NCBI RefSeq assembly: GCF_051106095.1
Contig: NC_135787.1
Coordinates: forward strand, 169,717,001-169,781,000
DNA length: 64,000 nucleotides
Source of the DNA: Pogona vitticeps
Taxonomy: Eukaryota > Chordata > Lepidosauria > Squamata > Agamidae
Reading direction: 5' to 3'
Both the position numbers and the translations under genes were made by a program. This document shows positions 11,247 through 22,100 of this stretch, piece after piece. Each line of letters begins with the position of its first letter. Position 1 is the stretch's first letter. The notes under the pieces are model-generated. The model worked only from the letters and a program-made list of their open reading frames with translations. It was not told where the DNA came from and ran no database searches.

Positions 11247-12360
11247 TCTTCTGTCTGAATTATCTGCTGCGTTCGTGTATCTGTTATTACAGAGGCAGGA
11301 TACCTTTTAATTTGTAAGGAGGCTTTTAGGACCATCACTCCACACTTTAAACCCTGGTTTTTCCTCTGATCTTCATATTTCAAAAGATAATGAGAGGGTT
11401 CCTGTGTTCCTTTTCTCCTACCTTGGATGTTTGACTAGAGAGGTAAAACCAAACATAAATAATCTTCCAGGGTGTAAACACTCCTCATGTATTGTAATCC
11501 ACAGCGCCCTTTGATATTGCTTGCCTCCAAAAGGATGGGTAACTTGAAAGTTTGCAAGCATCTGCCAAGTCCTGCCAGAGCTCCTCCTCTGCCGCCTTTT
11601 TCTGAAGAATCAGGATCTCCTGTTGGCTGAAAAATCAGTCAAAGCCTTTCTCTGCCCAAGTCTGAAGGGCAAGAGGAGCCATTGTTTCCTTCTTCTGTTT
11701 TAAAGCAACTGGATCAGTCAGTTCACAGAAAAGTTTGCAAAGTTTTCCCATATCTGCCTAGTTTTGAGAGGTGGGGAGGGGGTAGACATCTCAGAGGTTT
11801 GGTATCAAGGGAAAGAGTGCTCCCTTGTGGTTATGTCAGTGAAGGTACAGTATCTACAAAAAACAGTTAATAAAGAATATTTATCTGCCTTTTAGCATGC
11901 CCTGCTCTTAGAAGGCATTGCCCTTGCAGTACATGCATCTTTACTCAAACATTCCCCTTATTTATATGCATGCATCCAATTTCTTCCCCTTTCTCTGCTG
12001 CTTCTCTGTAAAATTGTAGGTTGTATGTCCTTTGAGGCAATGACATCTCACCTCATACTTTGTAAAATGGCACACACATTAATGACACAAAACATCAGTA
12101 TCAGTACAAGATAGACTATGTTTGCTTCACTTAAACTCATTTCTTGTGTTGTAAGCTTTGACAAGATGGGCATCCAATGTTCTGATTGTATTCTGGATAG
12201 ATGCTACTAAGGATGTTGCCTATGAATGATTCCGTTTCAGTTTGATAATTGATGTAGCTGAATTGGCTGCTTGGTATTGGATTTCTTGAATTTATTTTAG
12301 TTTATCATTATCATGAATCAAACTGTGGTGATAAGGAAGTAGAGATCTTGAAAACACAAG
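11247..12360. other. Gene-less stretch upstream of ASCL4
   Basis: This is intergenic DNA between ASCL4 and the second LTR fossil. I recognise no repeat, RNA gene or coding region. Regulatory content for ASCL4 is possible but unsupported by a specific motif cluster. Confidence 0.4.
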
Positions 12361-12950
12361 TGTGGCGTTTACCCCGTGGACCCTGCTTGTTTCACCAAAC
12401 ACAGAGTTCACACGAGTATCCCAACACACCCTTTAACGCACTGCCACCAGTTGATCTCTTTATCAACTTATATTTCCTATGAAAGATTGAGGTCCATTCA
12501 GTACTGAACTTTTAAACAGAAACAGGTTTATTCATTACAAGATGTTTTAGGTATAGTTCTTAAGTACATTCTTAAAGTTACACAAAGCTTCAGTATTTTA
12601 CTTCTATCTTAATACAGTTCACACTCTGACTAATCACTCATTAAACACTCTCTCTGCCTCAAACCCCTAAAACTCTTTCTCTCAACTCCGTCTCTGACTG
12701 AACTAACTAGACCAGTGGTGTCCAACCTTGGCCCTCCAGATGTTCTTAGACTACAGCTCCCAGAAGCCTTCACCACCACCTCTGCTGGCCAGGATTTCTG
12801 GGAGCTGAAGTCCAAGAACATCTGGAGGGCCAAAGTTGGACACCACTGAACTAGACTCTGACTCACACCTCCCTTCTAGTTTCTCAGGCTCCGCCTCCCA
12901 ACAGCTCTCATTGGTGCAAGCAAATAAGCCGAAGCAAGGTGATCCCTACA
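12361..12950 (-). repeat. Solo LTR-like fossil, copy 2
   Basis: This is homologous to 1675-2254. The plus strand begins TGTGGCGTTTACCCC and ends near CCCTACA, giving LTR-like inverted ends. TTTATT at 12527-12532 gives a minus-strand AATAAA at the place conserved in copy 1. It is moderately diverged from copy 1 with many substitutions and small length differences, so it is old. A hAT MITE lies inside at 12713-12848. Confidence 0.5.
12713..12848. mobile_element. hAT-type MITE inside LTR copy 2
   Basis: This 136-bp element has ends CAGTGGTGTCCAACCTTGG and its inverse, and a near-palindromic body ('gttcttagactacagctccc' against 'ggagctgaagtccaagaaca'). It is flanked by a perfect 8-bp target duplication aactagac (12705-12712 and 12849-12856), the signature of hAT transposition. 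Confidence 0.9.
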
Positions 12951-13954
12951 ATGAGTAAGAGCAAAGTAATACAGGTCCCCCTTTGTGCCCCTTCCCACTG
13001 AATTGGCAGCACTGTAGACAACAGAAGAAAAATAAAATATTTCTTCATATGAAGACACTGAAAAACAGCAAAATGCCAATAAAAGCTTGGGGCCCAAAAT
13101 TAAAGTGATGACTGAATTAGACTACTGTAGCCACTTATATTTTTCACACATTGAAAAGAATGAGAAAACAAGATACATATTTGCGTAAAAGTACATGTGC
13201 GTGTTTATACACATGGATGCAAAATGAAACATTATTTTTGTAATTCAAAGAGAATAACGGTGTGTTTTGCTCAAATGGGAGAGACAGGGACTGAGACTGG
13301 GGGCTGTGTGTCTGATGAATCTCTTGTCCAGATGCGAATGGTAGATTTGCTACTTCTTCCTTACAATTCTTAAATGCTGAATGAGCCCTTCAAATGGCAG
13401 AGATCTTCAAAAGAAGAATTGTCTTCTGGCCACCCTTCAGATGGAGGCCCATCATTCCGAAGTGAAGATATGTGCCCCTAAGATAGAAACATCTAATTTA
13501 ATCTCCACAGTATTCATAACGTGACTTTTCATTAAAATTGACAAATTACAGTGGCACTCTGTTCTGCAAAACCTTATATATTTTGGTACATAGTGCAAAT
13601 TCTCTTCCAAATTGTTTCTCTGCCCCCCCCCCCCAGTATTTATTGTAAATTAATTTGGTATTAAATTCAAGTCTCCATTTCAGAGACAAATGCATATGTC
13701 TTTTTTTCATTATAAGAAAAAAAAAGTCTCATGGAGAGAATGTTCATTTGGGAGCGTAAGAAAGATATTATGGTATTGTTCCTGTTGAACATTTCCTTCT
13801 GCAACAGGTATAAGAAGAACAAAGTTAACAAGGCTGACTTTGTAGTAAGAAATAAAGTAATTATTTTGGAATATAAAATATCACATTGGGCATGTCACAT
13901 CTTGCTTATGACAAGGAGCCATCTCTTCAAACTAATATTAAAAAGCAACTTTAT
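12951..13954. other. Gene-less stretch
   Basis: This is AT-rich intergenic DNA with a poly-C run near 13623-13634. I recognise nothing else. Confidence 0.4.
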
Positions 13955-14736
13955 ATTGTTGTAGGTTTTTGGGGCTGTTTGGCTGTGTTCTGGAGGTTTT
14001 TTTCTTCCTAATGTTTTGCCAGTCGCGGTGGCTGGCGTCTTCAGAGGATAGGAGCTAGAACTCTGTGTTCTGTTGTAGTGTGTGGGATAGTTGAGTATTT
14101 GTAGCTGTGGGATCAACCTTTTGTCCTTTTCAAGAGATTGTGTGATTATGGTGATCATGGTGTTTTTTGTTATGGGTGTATTGTTGTGATAAGGGGGGAG
14201 AAGATCTGTCACTGTGATTGATGGGTGTCGTTAGCTAGTCTTTTGTGTTCAGTGATCACCGGTCCTTGTGGCTGGGTAGAGTTTGTTGGCCTTTTTACAG
14301 GCTGTATTTTTCAGTGCTGCAAACCAGGCTTTGTTGAGTATTAGACTTTCTTCTTTTTTGGTGAAGCTGTGCTGTTTGTGGATTTCAGTGGCTTCCCTGT
14401 GTAGTCTAACATAATGATTGCTGGTGTCGTCCAGTACTTCTGTATTTTGAAATAGGATTTAATGTCCAGCTTGTTTCAGGGCATGGTTAGCTACCACCAA
14501 TTTTTCTGGTTGTTTTAGTCTGCAGTGTCTTTCATGTTCTTTGATTCTGGTGTGGATGCTGTGTTTTGTGGTCCCAGATATATATTGGTATATATCCTGT
14601 CCTCTGAAGATGCCGGCCACAGAGACTGGCAAAACATTAAGAAGAAAAACCTCCAGAGCCTGGCCAAACAGCCCAAAAAATAACCTGCAATAACCATCAG
14701 ATCCCAGCCATGAAAGCCTTCAAGAATACAACTTTA
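13955..14736 (-). mobile_element. Penelope-like element with inverted ends
   Basis: The two ends (13955-14055 and 14600-14736) carry the same terminal repeat in opposite orientation. The left arm read on the minus strand and the right arm on the plus strand both give 'cctctgaaga.gcc.gccac', 'gactggcaaaacatta' and 'ggccaaacagccc'. Between them the minus strand encodes a broken piece of the GIY-YIG endonuclease region ('TRIKEHERHCRLKQPEK' and 'SFTKKEESLILNKAWFAALK'). Penelope-like elements are known for GIY-YIG domains and for terminal repeats in tandem or inverted arrangement. The reverse transcriptase is absent. Confidence 0.75.
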
Positions 14737-17528
14737 TTTTGTCTACATCTTAACAGTGGTGTGTCCTCCTTCTAAACAGATGTGTTGTCCCTATAAAAGA
14801 ACTCTCCTAAGCATGTTGGCCTAATCAAATTCCACATTTTCTTAATGATCGATTTTCTTCTTGTTTTATTTCTGGATAAATGCCTAGCTGACATTTTAAA
14901 CAATGGAAAACAATTTTTGATTGATTTCTTGGGAGGCTAGATGTTAACCTTCAGTCCTTTCCTCAGCCTTTTCCAACCCTTGTAAATAGCAGAGCCTGGA
15001 AAAATGACTTTTATGAACTATAGGTGCACAAGGTTGCAACAATGAGAGACCCTTGTCATAATGATGTCACACACATACACACAGACACACACAAAAAATT
15101 ATGGAAAATTTGAATTACTTGGTATTTGAGAATAGTACATATGATATGAAAGCTAAGCTGCATGTTGACAACTGGGCTCTTTTAAAATAAAAAGTCTTCT
15201 AAGTTCCATGGCTGAGGCAGCCTGATAGTAAATGTACACCTTGCACAGAAATCGGGACACACTTGTGAGTAAGGTCATGATTCCTATATCAGGCATCAAT
15301 CCCCACCTCCAAGACCTTTTTATACTTTATTTTCTTCCTCTGCAGTTGTCGGTCTTACACTGATTTAAAAACAGAAGATCACAGATTGTTGGCTTCTTCA
15401 TTCGTTATTCCTGTAAACTATGCAACAATTGTTTTAATTTCAACATTGTTTTGAGTTTGGGATGGTGGACAAGAGAGCGTTAAATTAGCTCACTAGCTAT
15501 AGTTGGGTCCATCCTTTGTCAGGCAAATGACAGACAATATATTGCTTTGAGAATTAGTCATTAGAGAACTTTTCACACATTTCATAATTCAGTGCATTTC
15601 CAATGGTTGTTCTGCAGCTATAAAACTAAGAAATATGAATACAATGTGAGCAACTGTGTTAATCTTACCCCTCTGTGCTTAAATCAGGAATATGCCAAGC
15701 TTTTTTGTTATGGGGTACATTCCCTCACAAGTAATCTGCTGCGGAATACATTCAGTGGTTGAAGGAGGCCAAAGCAAAGGCGAAGCCCTTAAGTGGATAG
15801 ATCTATCCTTCCACTCTTCCTTCTACCTTCTATCTTTCCTTTGTCTTTCCCACTTAGGTGCAGGAAATGGAAGGATCACTCTTGCTAAATTTCTGAATGT
15901 ATGCCTTGCAGAGTCCCTTTAAAATTTGGCTGTGGAGAACTTGAAGTTTAGTTGAGCAAGGACCAATGTGGCTCTAGAACTGCCAATTGTTCACCTCTAT
16001 TGTAAGTTATCATCAATATACATTACACATTTTTTACAGTGGCTTAGATTCAAGCTGTATTGTAAAGGCTGTGAAAAACCGATCTTCCATTTGATTGGAG
16101 TTCCCATGGAACAACTGTCCTGTTTCCTAGGCTCCTCCCATTGACATGCAGCATTCTGAGGTCTTCCGATTCTTTGTGCTTTCTGACAAGCAAGTCTTTC
16201 TCTATGCACAGGAAAGACAGTAACAAGCATAAAACCTGTGTCCATCCTGGAGCATCATATCTGTAATCTGTTCATGGTGATGCTGTACATTACAAGATGG
16301 TACTCTTCTTTTATCATTTCCACAAGACATTACATTTTCCAACCACTTTCTGTATGTACTTCAGTTTATCCATGCTCCCAACCTATTTCCTCTGAGGTAG
16401 ATTTTTGAAACAATTTGCTCTAAAGCAATAGCTAGACTGTTGGCTAGGATCATGTAGAACTACTTTAACTTATTGATTGAATTGATGTATTGGTTGAAAA
16501 TGAGAGGTGAATATTAAAATGGGTTTATTCTTCTTTTTTTCAAAATCTACTGTAAGAGTAACATCTTGGTATTTGTACATGGAGTTTAAGCAATTTGTTG
16601 CCATAATCAACACAATCTCTTCAAGAAGCCAATATGTGGATAGGAAGGGTGTAGAACCAATGGTCCAGACATAGGAGGCACTGGAGCCAATTCCGTTACC
16701 TCTCACAACCAGGAACCCACAGAATGAATACCATGAACTCAATTCCCAGAAATTGCAGCCTTTTAGCCCAATCCTAGAAAAACAATCAAAATGTCTGTAA
16801 ACTGCTTTAGCATGAGACATGACTGTGCAACATTGTGTTTGTGCATGAACACTAGATGCTATCTAAACAGACACACAGAGCTAGTCACAAATACACTTTA
16901 TTAAGTACATTAATATGTATTTTTGCCATTCTCATTCTCGGTGCAGAATGATATGAATGGAATGTCCATTGGGATATTTGCAAAGTTACCTTCTGTGCCA
17001 CACTCATAGAATAAAACATTATTTAAAAACCTTATTCACAGTGACACAGTATAGCAGAACACAGTGTCAACCCTGTTAAAATAATCTCTGCAATGAAAGG
17101 TTGCCAATATGTAGACAAAGGGGATTAACATTTTCTATTCATGATGATACCAAAGGAATATATACTTTAAAAAGGAAATTGATAGCTTGCTAATGAATGA
17201 ATCTGGTGAGCCATGAAGGTGTTTTGGTTTTTCCTGTATTTCCTTCTAAGAACAAAAGGTGCAGACAGCTAAATACCTACAAGCTTCCTCCTGTGCAAAT
17301 ATTTTCCTGTGGTGCTTTCTTCTGAAATTACAGCAGAAAAAAAGTAGCTCATGTTTCAAAGTATGAAATGGCTCTTTTGGAACTTCTACTGCTATACTAT
17401 GAGGGAAATGTGCAGACTGTTTACAACTGCATGTGCAACTTGTACTGTACAAGTGTGCTAGGTGACTACAATTACTGTATAGCACATTTATTTTATACAC
17501 AAGCCAATGGTTAATTATCATAAGGAGT
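14737..17528. other. Gene-less stretch
   Basis: This is AT-rich intergenic DNA. A short CA-rich patch lies near 15070-15095. I found no gene, named repeat or RNA in it. Confidence 0.4.
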
Positions 17529-17538
17529 AATCTGATGT

Positions 17539-17889
17539 AGGGACGTGGTGGCGCTGCGGGCTAAACTGCAGAAGCCTGTGCTGCAGGGTCAGAAGACCAA
17601 GCAGTCGTAAGATCGAATCCACGTGACGGAGTGAGCTCCCGTCGCTTGTCCCAGCTCCTGCCAACCTAGCAGTTCGAAAGCATGCAAATGCAAGTAGATA
17701 AATAGGGACCACTTCGGTGGAAAGGTAACAGCGTTCCGTGTCTAAGTCGCACCGGCCATGTGACCACGGAAGATTGTCTTCGGACAAAAACGCTGGCTCT
17801 GTGGCTTGGAAACGGGGATGAGCACCGCCCCCTAGAGTCGAACACGACTGGACAAAAATTGTCAAGGGGAACCTTTACCTTTACCTTTT
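17539..17889 (+). mobile_element. Sauria-type SINE
   Basis: This is a roughly 350-bp tRNA-derived SINE. The head carries a pol III A-box-like 'gtggtggcgctgcgg' and a B-box-like 'agatcgaatcc'. The body has 'gtagataaatagggaccact', and the tail 'cgactggac..aattgtcaag' ends in ACCTTT repeats, as in the Bov-B-mobilised squamate family. It is flanked by a perfect 10-bp target duplication aatctgatgt (17529-17538, 17890-17899), so it is a fairly well preserved full-length insertion. Confidence 0.93.
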
Positions 17890-17899
17890 AATCTGATGT

Positions 17900-18519
17900 T
17901 TGCAGTTTGAGGTCATTATGGGTAACAGTATGGGCATACAATCTTATTTATTTTTGATATTTTGCATAATCTTCCAGCCAGAGCTCACAAGGCAGTGAAA
18001 AACTGTACATCCAAGATCAACAAATCGTTGAAAACCATAATCAAACTAGTAAACAGCTAGAAATACAACAACGAACACTTTTCTGAGTTAATGTTTTATA
18101 TTTAACTAGCATCCTCTGTATCGAGGAAAATAGCTCGAAATCCATTTGCAGAAGTCCATCAAAAGCCTTAACATCTCTTGGGTAAAATAGCCTAAGTAGA
18201 GGTAGTATTAGGCAAAAAAAATAGAACAAGGAAAAAAACGTTGAAGCCTAACATAAAAATGTAAGTCTTTATAAGGAGGCACAATTATTTTTTTCTTCTG
18301 TTTTTGCCTTATGTTTCTGAATAGAGGCAAGTACTCCCTTCCCAACTCCTCCTCCTGCATAAATTGTCTTAAACGGTATGAAGGCAAAAAACGGCATAAT
18401 TGAGTGGGGGGGCACTAAAGACGTTAAGGAACCTATCTCAAGAGGGAAAGACTATCCCCAGTCAGCATCCCTCACGTTTACAATACGGCGCCAGGCTGTG
18501 ACACCAGCGAAAATAAAGA
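17900..18519. other. Gene-less stretch before the PRDM4 CpG island
   Basis: This AT-rich sequence grades into the GC-rich PRDM4 promoter. I see no element or gene I can name. Confidence 0.4.
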
Positions 18520-19164
18520 GGAGCGGATCTAAGGAGGAAGGAAAGCGCCGCCTCCTCGACCGTCGCGAGGAAACACTGCAAAAGCCGGAGGGGCCGCTGG
18601 CGCGGGGGGGGGGGAGGTGGGAGGGGCCAACGGCGCGGCCTCCGAGGCGCGCGGGGGCGGGGGTCGCTTCCTGGATGTGGAACAAAGCGGAAGCACTCGC
18701 TCTGCCGCGCGTGACCCTCCTCTCCCTCGCTTCGGGGTTGCCGGCGCGCTCCCGTCCTCTCGGGAGGAGGGGCTATTCTGGAGAGACACCGCCCACCCGA
18801 CTCACCCACCCTAGCCGGAGGGGGGCGCTCTCTAACCTCGGGGTAAGGGAACTTCTGCGCAGGGCTCCGCCCGCCCGCCCGCCCGCCCCCCCCCCATGGA
18901 GCGCTCCGTCCCGGTGGCTCTCAGGAGGCCTCCGAGGTGGCTGTGGCGGCCGGCGGGACCTCTGGGGCCTGGGCGGAGCTGAGCCGAGGCCTCTGCCGAC
19001 CAATGCTCGCTTGCTGGGGGGCGGAAAGCAGCGGCTCCAGGCGGCGCGAGGGCGGAGGTTGGAGCGGAGAGACCAGATGAGGAGGAGGAGGAGAAGAAGA
19101 AGAAGGAGAAGAAAACTGGTGCTGCCTCCGCCGGGCCCTTCATCGTCCCGGCCTTGCCGGGCAG
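18520..19164 (+). promoter_or_regulatory. PRDM4 CpG-island promoter and 5' leader
   Basis: Base composition jumps from AT-rich to very GC- and CpG-rich at about 18,480-18,520 and drops back straight after the exon 1 splice donor. No TATA box is apparent. It contains G runs (18605-18670), a C-rich tract with repeated CCCG (18867-18897) and a GGA/GAA purine tract (19080-19116) just before the start codon. Transcription probably starts within it, but I cannot place the start. A 270-codon open frame crosses the start codon in another frame and is best read as a composition effect. Confidence 0.75.
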
Positions 19165-19175
19165 ATGCATCCCAG
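19165..19175 (+). CDS. PRDM4: PRDM4 coding exon 1 (11 nt)
   Basis: ATG CAT CCC AG is followed by GTGGGA. With G from exon 2 it encodes MHPR and joins in frame to MNELSLSP. Human PRDM4 begins MHHRMNE with the same arrangement, so this very short coding piece at the end of the CpG-island exon is the real start rather than the ATG at 23825. Confidence 0.9.
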
Positions 19176-22100
19176 GTGGGAGGACTCTAAACGTGAAGGG
19201 TTGTTTTTTTTTTTGGTACCCTGAACCAAAAAAATACTATTTATTCACATATTTTATTTATTCAGTACTATTTATTCACATGATTCTATTCAAACATAGA
19301 TAATCTCACCAGGGGTGAAGGGTGTATGTGGGCACCCTTGCACATTTGTATGTATATTAAAAAATCCAGTGAACTCCTATGCTAGTTAATTAGGGCAGGG
19401 TTTGTCTTAGCTCAGGAATCTGTCCCCAGTACTGCCTGAGTTGACCTTGAGGTATGGGATGCTCTAAGGTAGAGGAATGGCTCTTGCAGCAGGTCCAGAG
19501 TGGTCTTAGTGAATAATCATGTCTTGTGGAGTATGTGATGATTCCAAAGTTCACCAAAGCTGGTCTATGCCTGGGAATGAAAAGATACATATCATTTTAT
19601 CTGCCGGTCACAGATGTTACTTTGTAGGTAATTTAGGTTTTGGGAAGATGAAACTAATTCTTGATTGAAAGGGATGTCACACACTTCTCCCTTGAATTGC
19701 ATAGGTTGTATAGTCCCCCCCCCCATCAATCAGTCAGTCAACAAATAGTACATACTTGTTTAATTGCTTTGCATCTATTAGTCTCCAGGAAATGGCCTGA
19801 GAAAGATGGGTCTCAGACTTACCAAGACCTTGATTTTGACCATGTGGCAGCCCCCAGTCTGATGGTGGTGGCTTGGGCAACCCACTCCTCTCCGTATGGT
19901 GGCTGGGGAGGGTACTACAGCATGCTGGGAGGCGGAAGTGGGTTGAGGGAGGTCTTTGTGTGCATGTGCTAATCAATGGTTTATGCTTTGTGGTTGCATT
20001 TTTGGGGCATAAGAGTTATACAAGGATTTTGAACTACATGGGTGGTCTGCCACCCCTAACCCCACTGTTGCTGAAGGGAGTAGTGTATTATAGACTTTAT
20101 AGTACTGCGTGAGCTGATTTATTGCATTCAGTTATAAGCCAACATGTATGTAATACTTGTAGATTTTGAGTAAACAAGAAAAATGCTCAGATTTTATTGG
20201 AATGTCATGCAAAGTAGAGTGGAAGGTGTTTTGCTGAAAATGGTATGTAAATTGATAATGATAAGAAAATGGGCAAAATAATGTATATTTAGAAGAAGAA
20301 AATTCACAGTACAGTACTGTACTATGATCTTGTTCTTCCTATTGGCCCATTTCTACAGTTTGGTTTTAACACTTTCTAGTCCGTATCAAGGGATACAGTT
20401 TTTTCTCAGTAATGGTCCATAATGGGGATGCAGTGTCAAGGCGCTGTACTTAGAAAATTCATAATTCCCTTTGCCAGCTTCATATCTTATTTGCAAGTAA
20501 GCCTGTTCCACATATTTGTGCATTATGCTGAAGATGCCTGGTTGGTTAACGTTTTAAGGATGATAATGTTTTGACTGTGAGATGTCACACATGAGTGTTG
20601 CCCCTTTGTCAAGAATGTTGTGCAGAATCACTCATATAGGTCAATATGTCAAAAGTTTTTCTAGGCATATGTCCTTTCTATAATAGTAGTTATCCACTCA
20701 TTCCACACACCTCTGTGTATCCATATGCGCAGAATTGTGATGTGGTCCAGAAGGAGGAGATGGAATTTAAAGTCAAATAAGAAATCATTAAAAAAAACTT
20801 TCATTCAGATAGACTGTAGGTGGAACACGGCTGAAATATTAATGATCTTAGAACTGCAGAGCTGGAAGGGACCATATGGCTCATTGAGTCTAACCCTTGT
20901 CCTGCAACATACTGTAATTTTTATAGGGTCAAAAATAAGTCATGATATGCCACTATAAGGGGGACATGGTGGAGCTGCAGGTTAAACTGCAGAAGCCTCT
21001 GTGTTGCAAGGTCAGAAGACCAGAAGTCGTAAGATTGAATCCATGCGACTGAGTGAGCTCCTGTCGCTTGTCCCAGCTCCTGCCATCCTAGCAGTTCGAA
21101 AGCATGTAAATGCAAGTAGATAAATAGGGACCACTTCGGTGGGAAGGTAAACAGCGTTCCGGGTCTAAGTCACACTGGCCACATGACCACGGAAACTGTC
21201 TTTGGACAAACACTGGCTCTATGGCTTGGAGACAGGGATGAGCACTACACCCTAGAGTTGGACACGACTGGACTAAATGTCAAGGGAAACCTTTACCTTT
21301 ATCACTGTAGGAGTTTCTTTATCCTAGCATGACAGCTAAATATGCATACATCTTACCTCATCATCGATGGACCCAACTTTGGTAATATTGATACTTGTGC
21401 CTGTAGATAGGGATCTTTTCTCTTTTCCTCATTTTCATGGCATTTCTAAATTAGCTCTTTGATCCTGACGTGTATTTGAAAACATTATATGGTACAATAT
21501 GCCATCGAGTTAAAGTGGTTTACTCACTATTATACTGTGAATTCCCTCTTCTAGTATGAAAGAAGTTTGCCTGCTTCTCATCCAGTGTCAGATATTAAGT
21601 AGTGAGTCTTATTAGGTATTAACCTTGGATGAAAGCTTCATCCAAACCTATACCTTTCAGTGAAACCTAGTAGTAGTAAATTAGTCTTGTTTGTATATTC
21701 AGTTGGTGAAAACTGTGACTTATGGATGTGATAAGTTTCATACTTTTGTTAGAAAGTTGCAGATAACTGTTGTGTCCTGCTGAGAATGTATGCGGCCAGG
21801 GAACTTTTGTAGCTAACAGCAAAGTTCTTTATTTGGTCAACAGCTGCAGGATGTGTTTTAATGTTATTTTACAGCATTTAAAGGAAGGATAAATATTTGC
21901 CTCTTCCCACTACTTCTGTTAAGATCTTTTTTCCAAACTACCTTCTGTGGTTACAATATTTGCTCTGTTTTAGGCATACCACGTTTTTACTGTTTCATTG
22001 CAATGTATTGTGTGCATGATCCTGTTATATAATTTACCCAGCATGTTTTCTTCTTCAGTCAACATGGCTGTTGTGTGGCTGGAGGTTTTTAATAGAATTA

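Noticed and set aside
17539-17640. A-box/B-box pair taken as a tRNA gene
   Set aside because: It is the head of a Sauria-type SINE with target duplications and no tRNA fold.
18378-19190. 270-codon open frame across the PRDM4 promoter
   Set aside because: It lies in a CpG island where stop codons are rare, is Arg/Pro/Gly-rich, and is in a different frame from the supported PRDM4 start.
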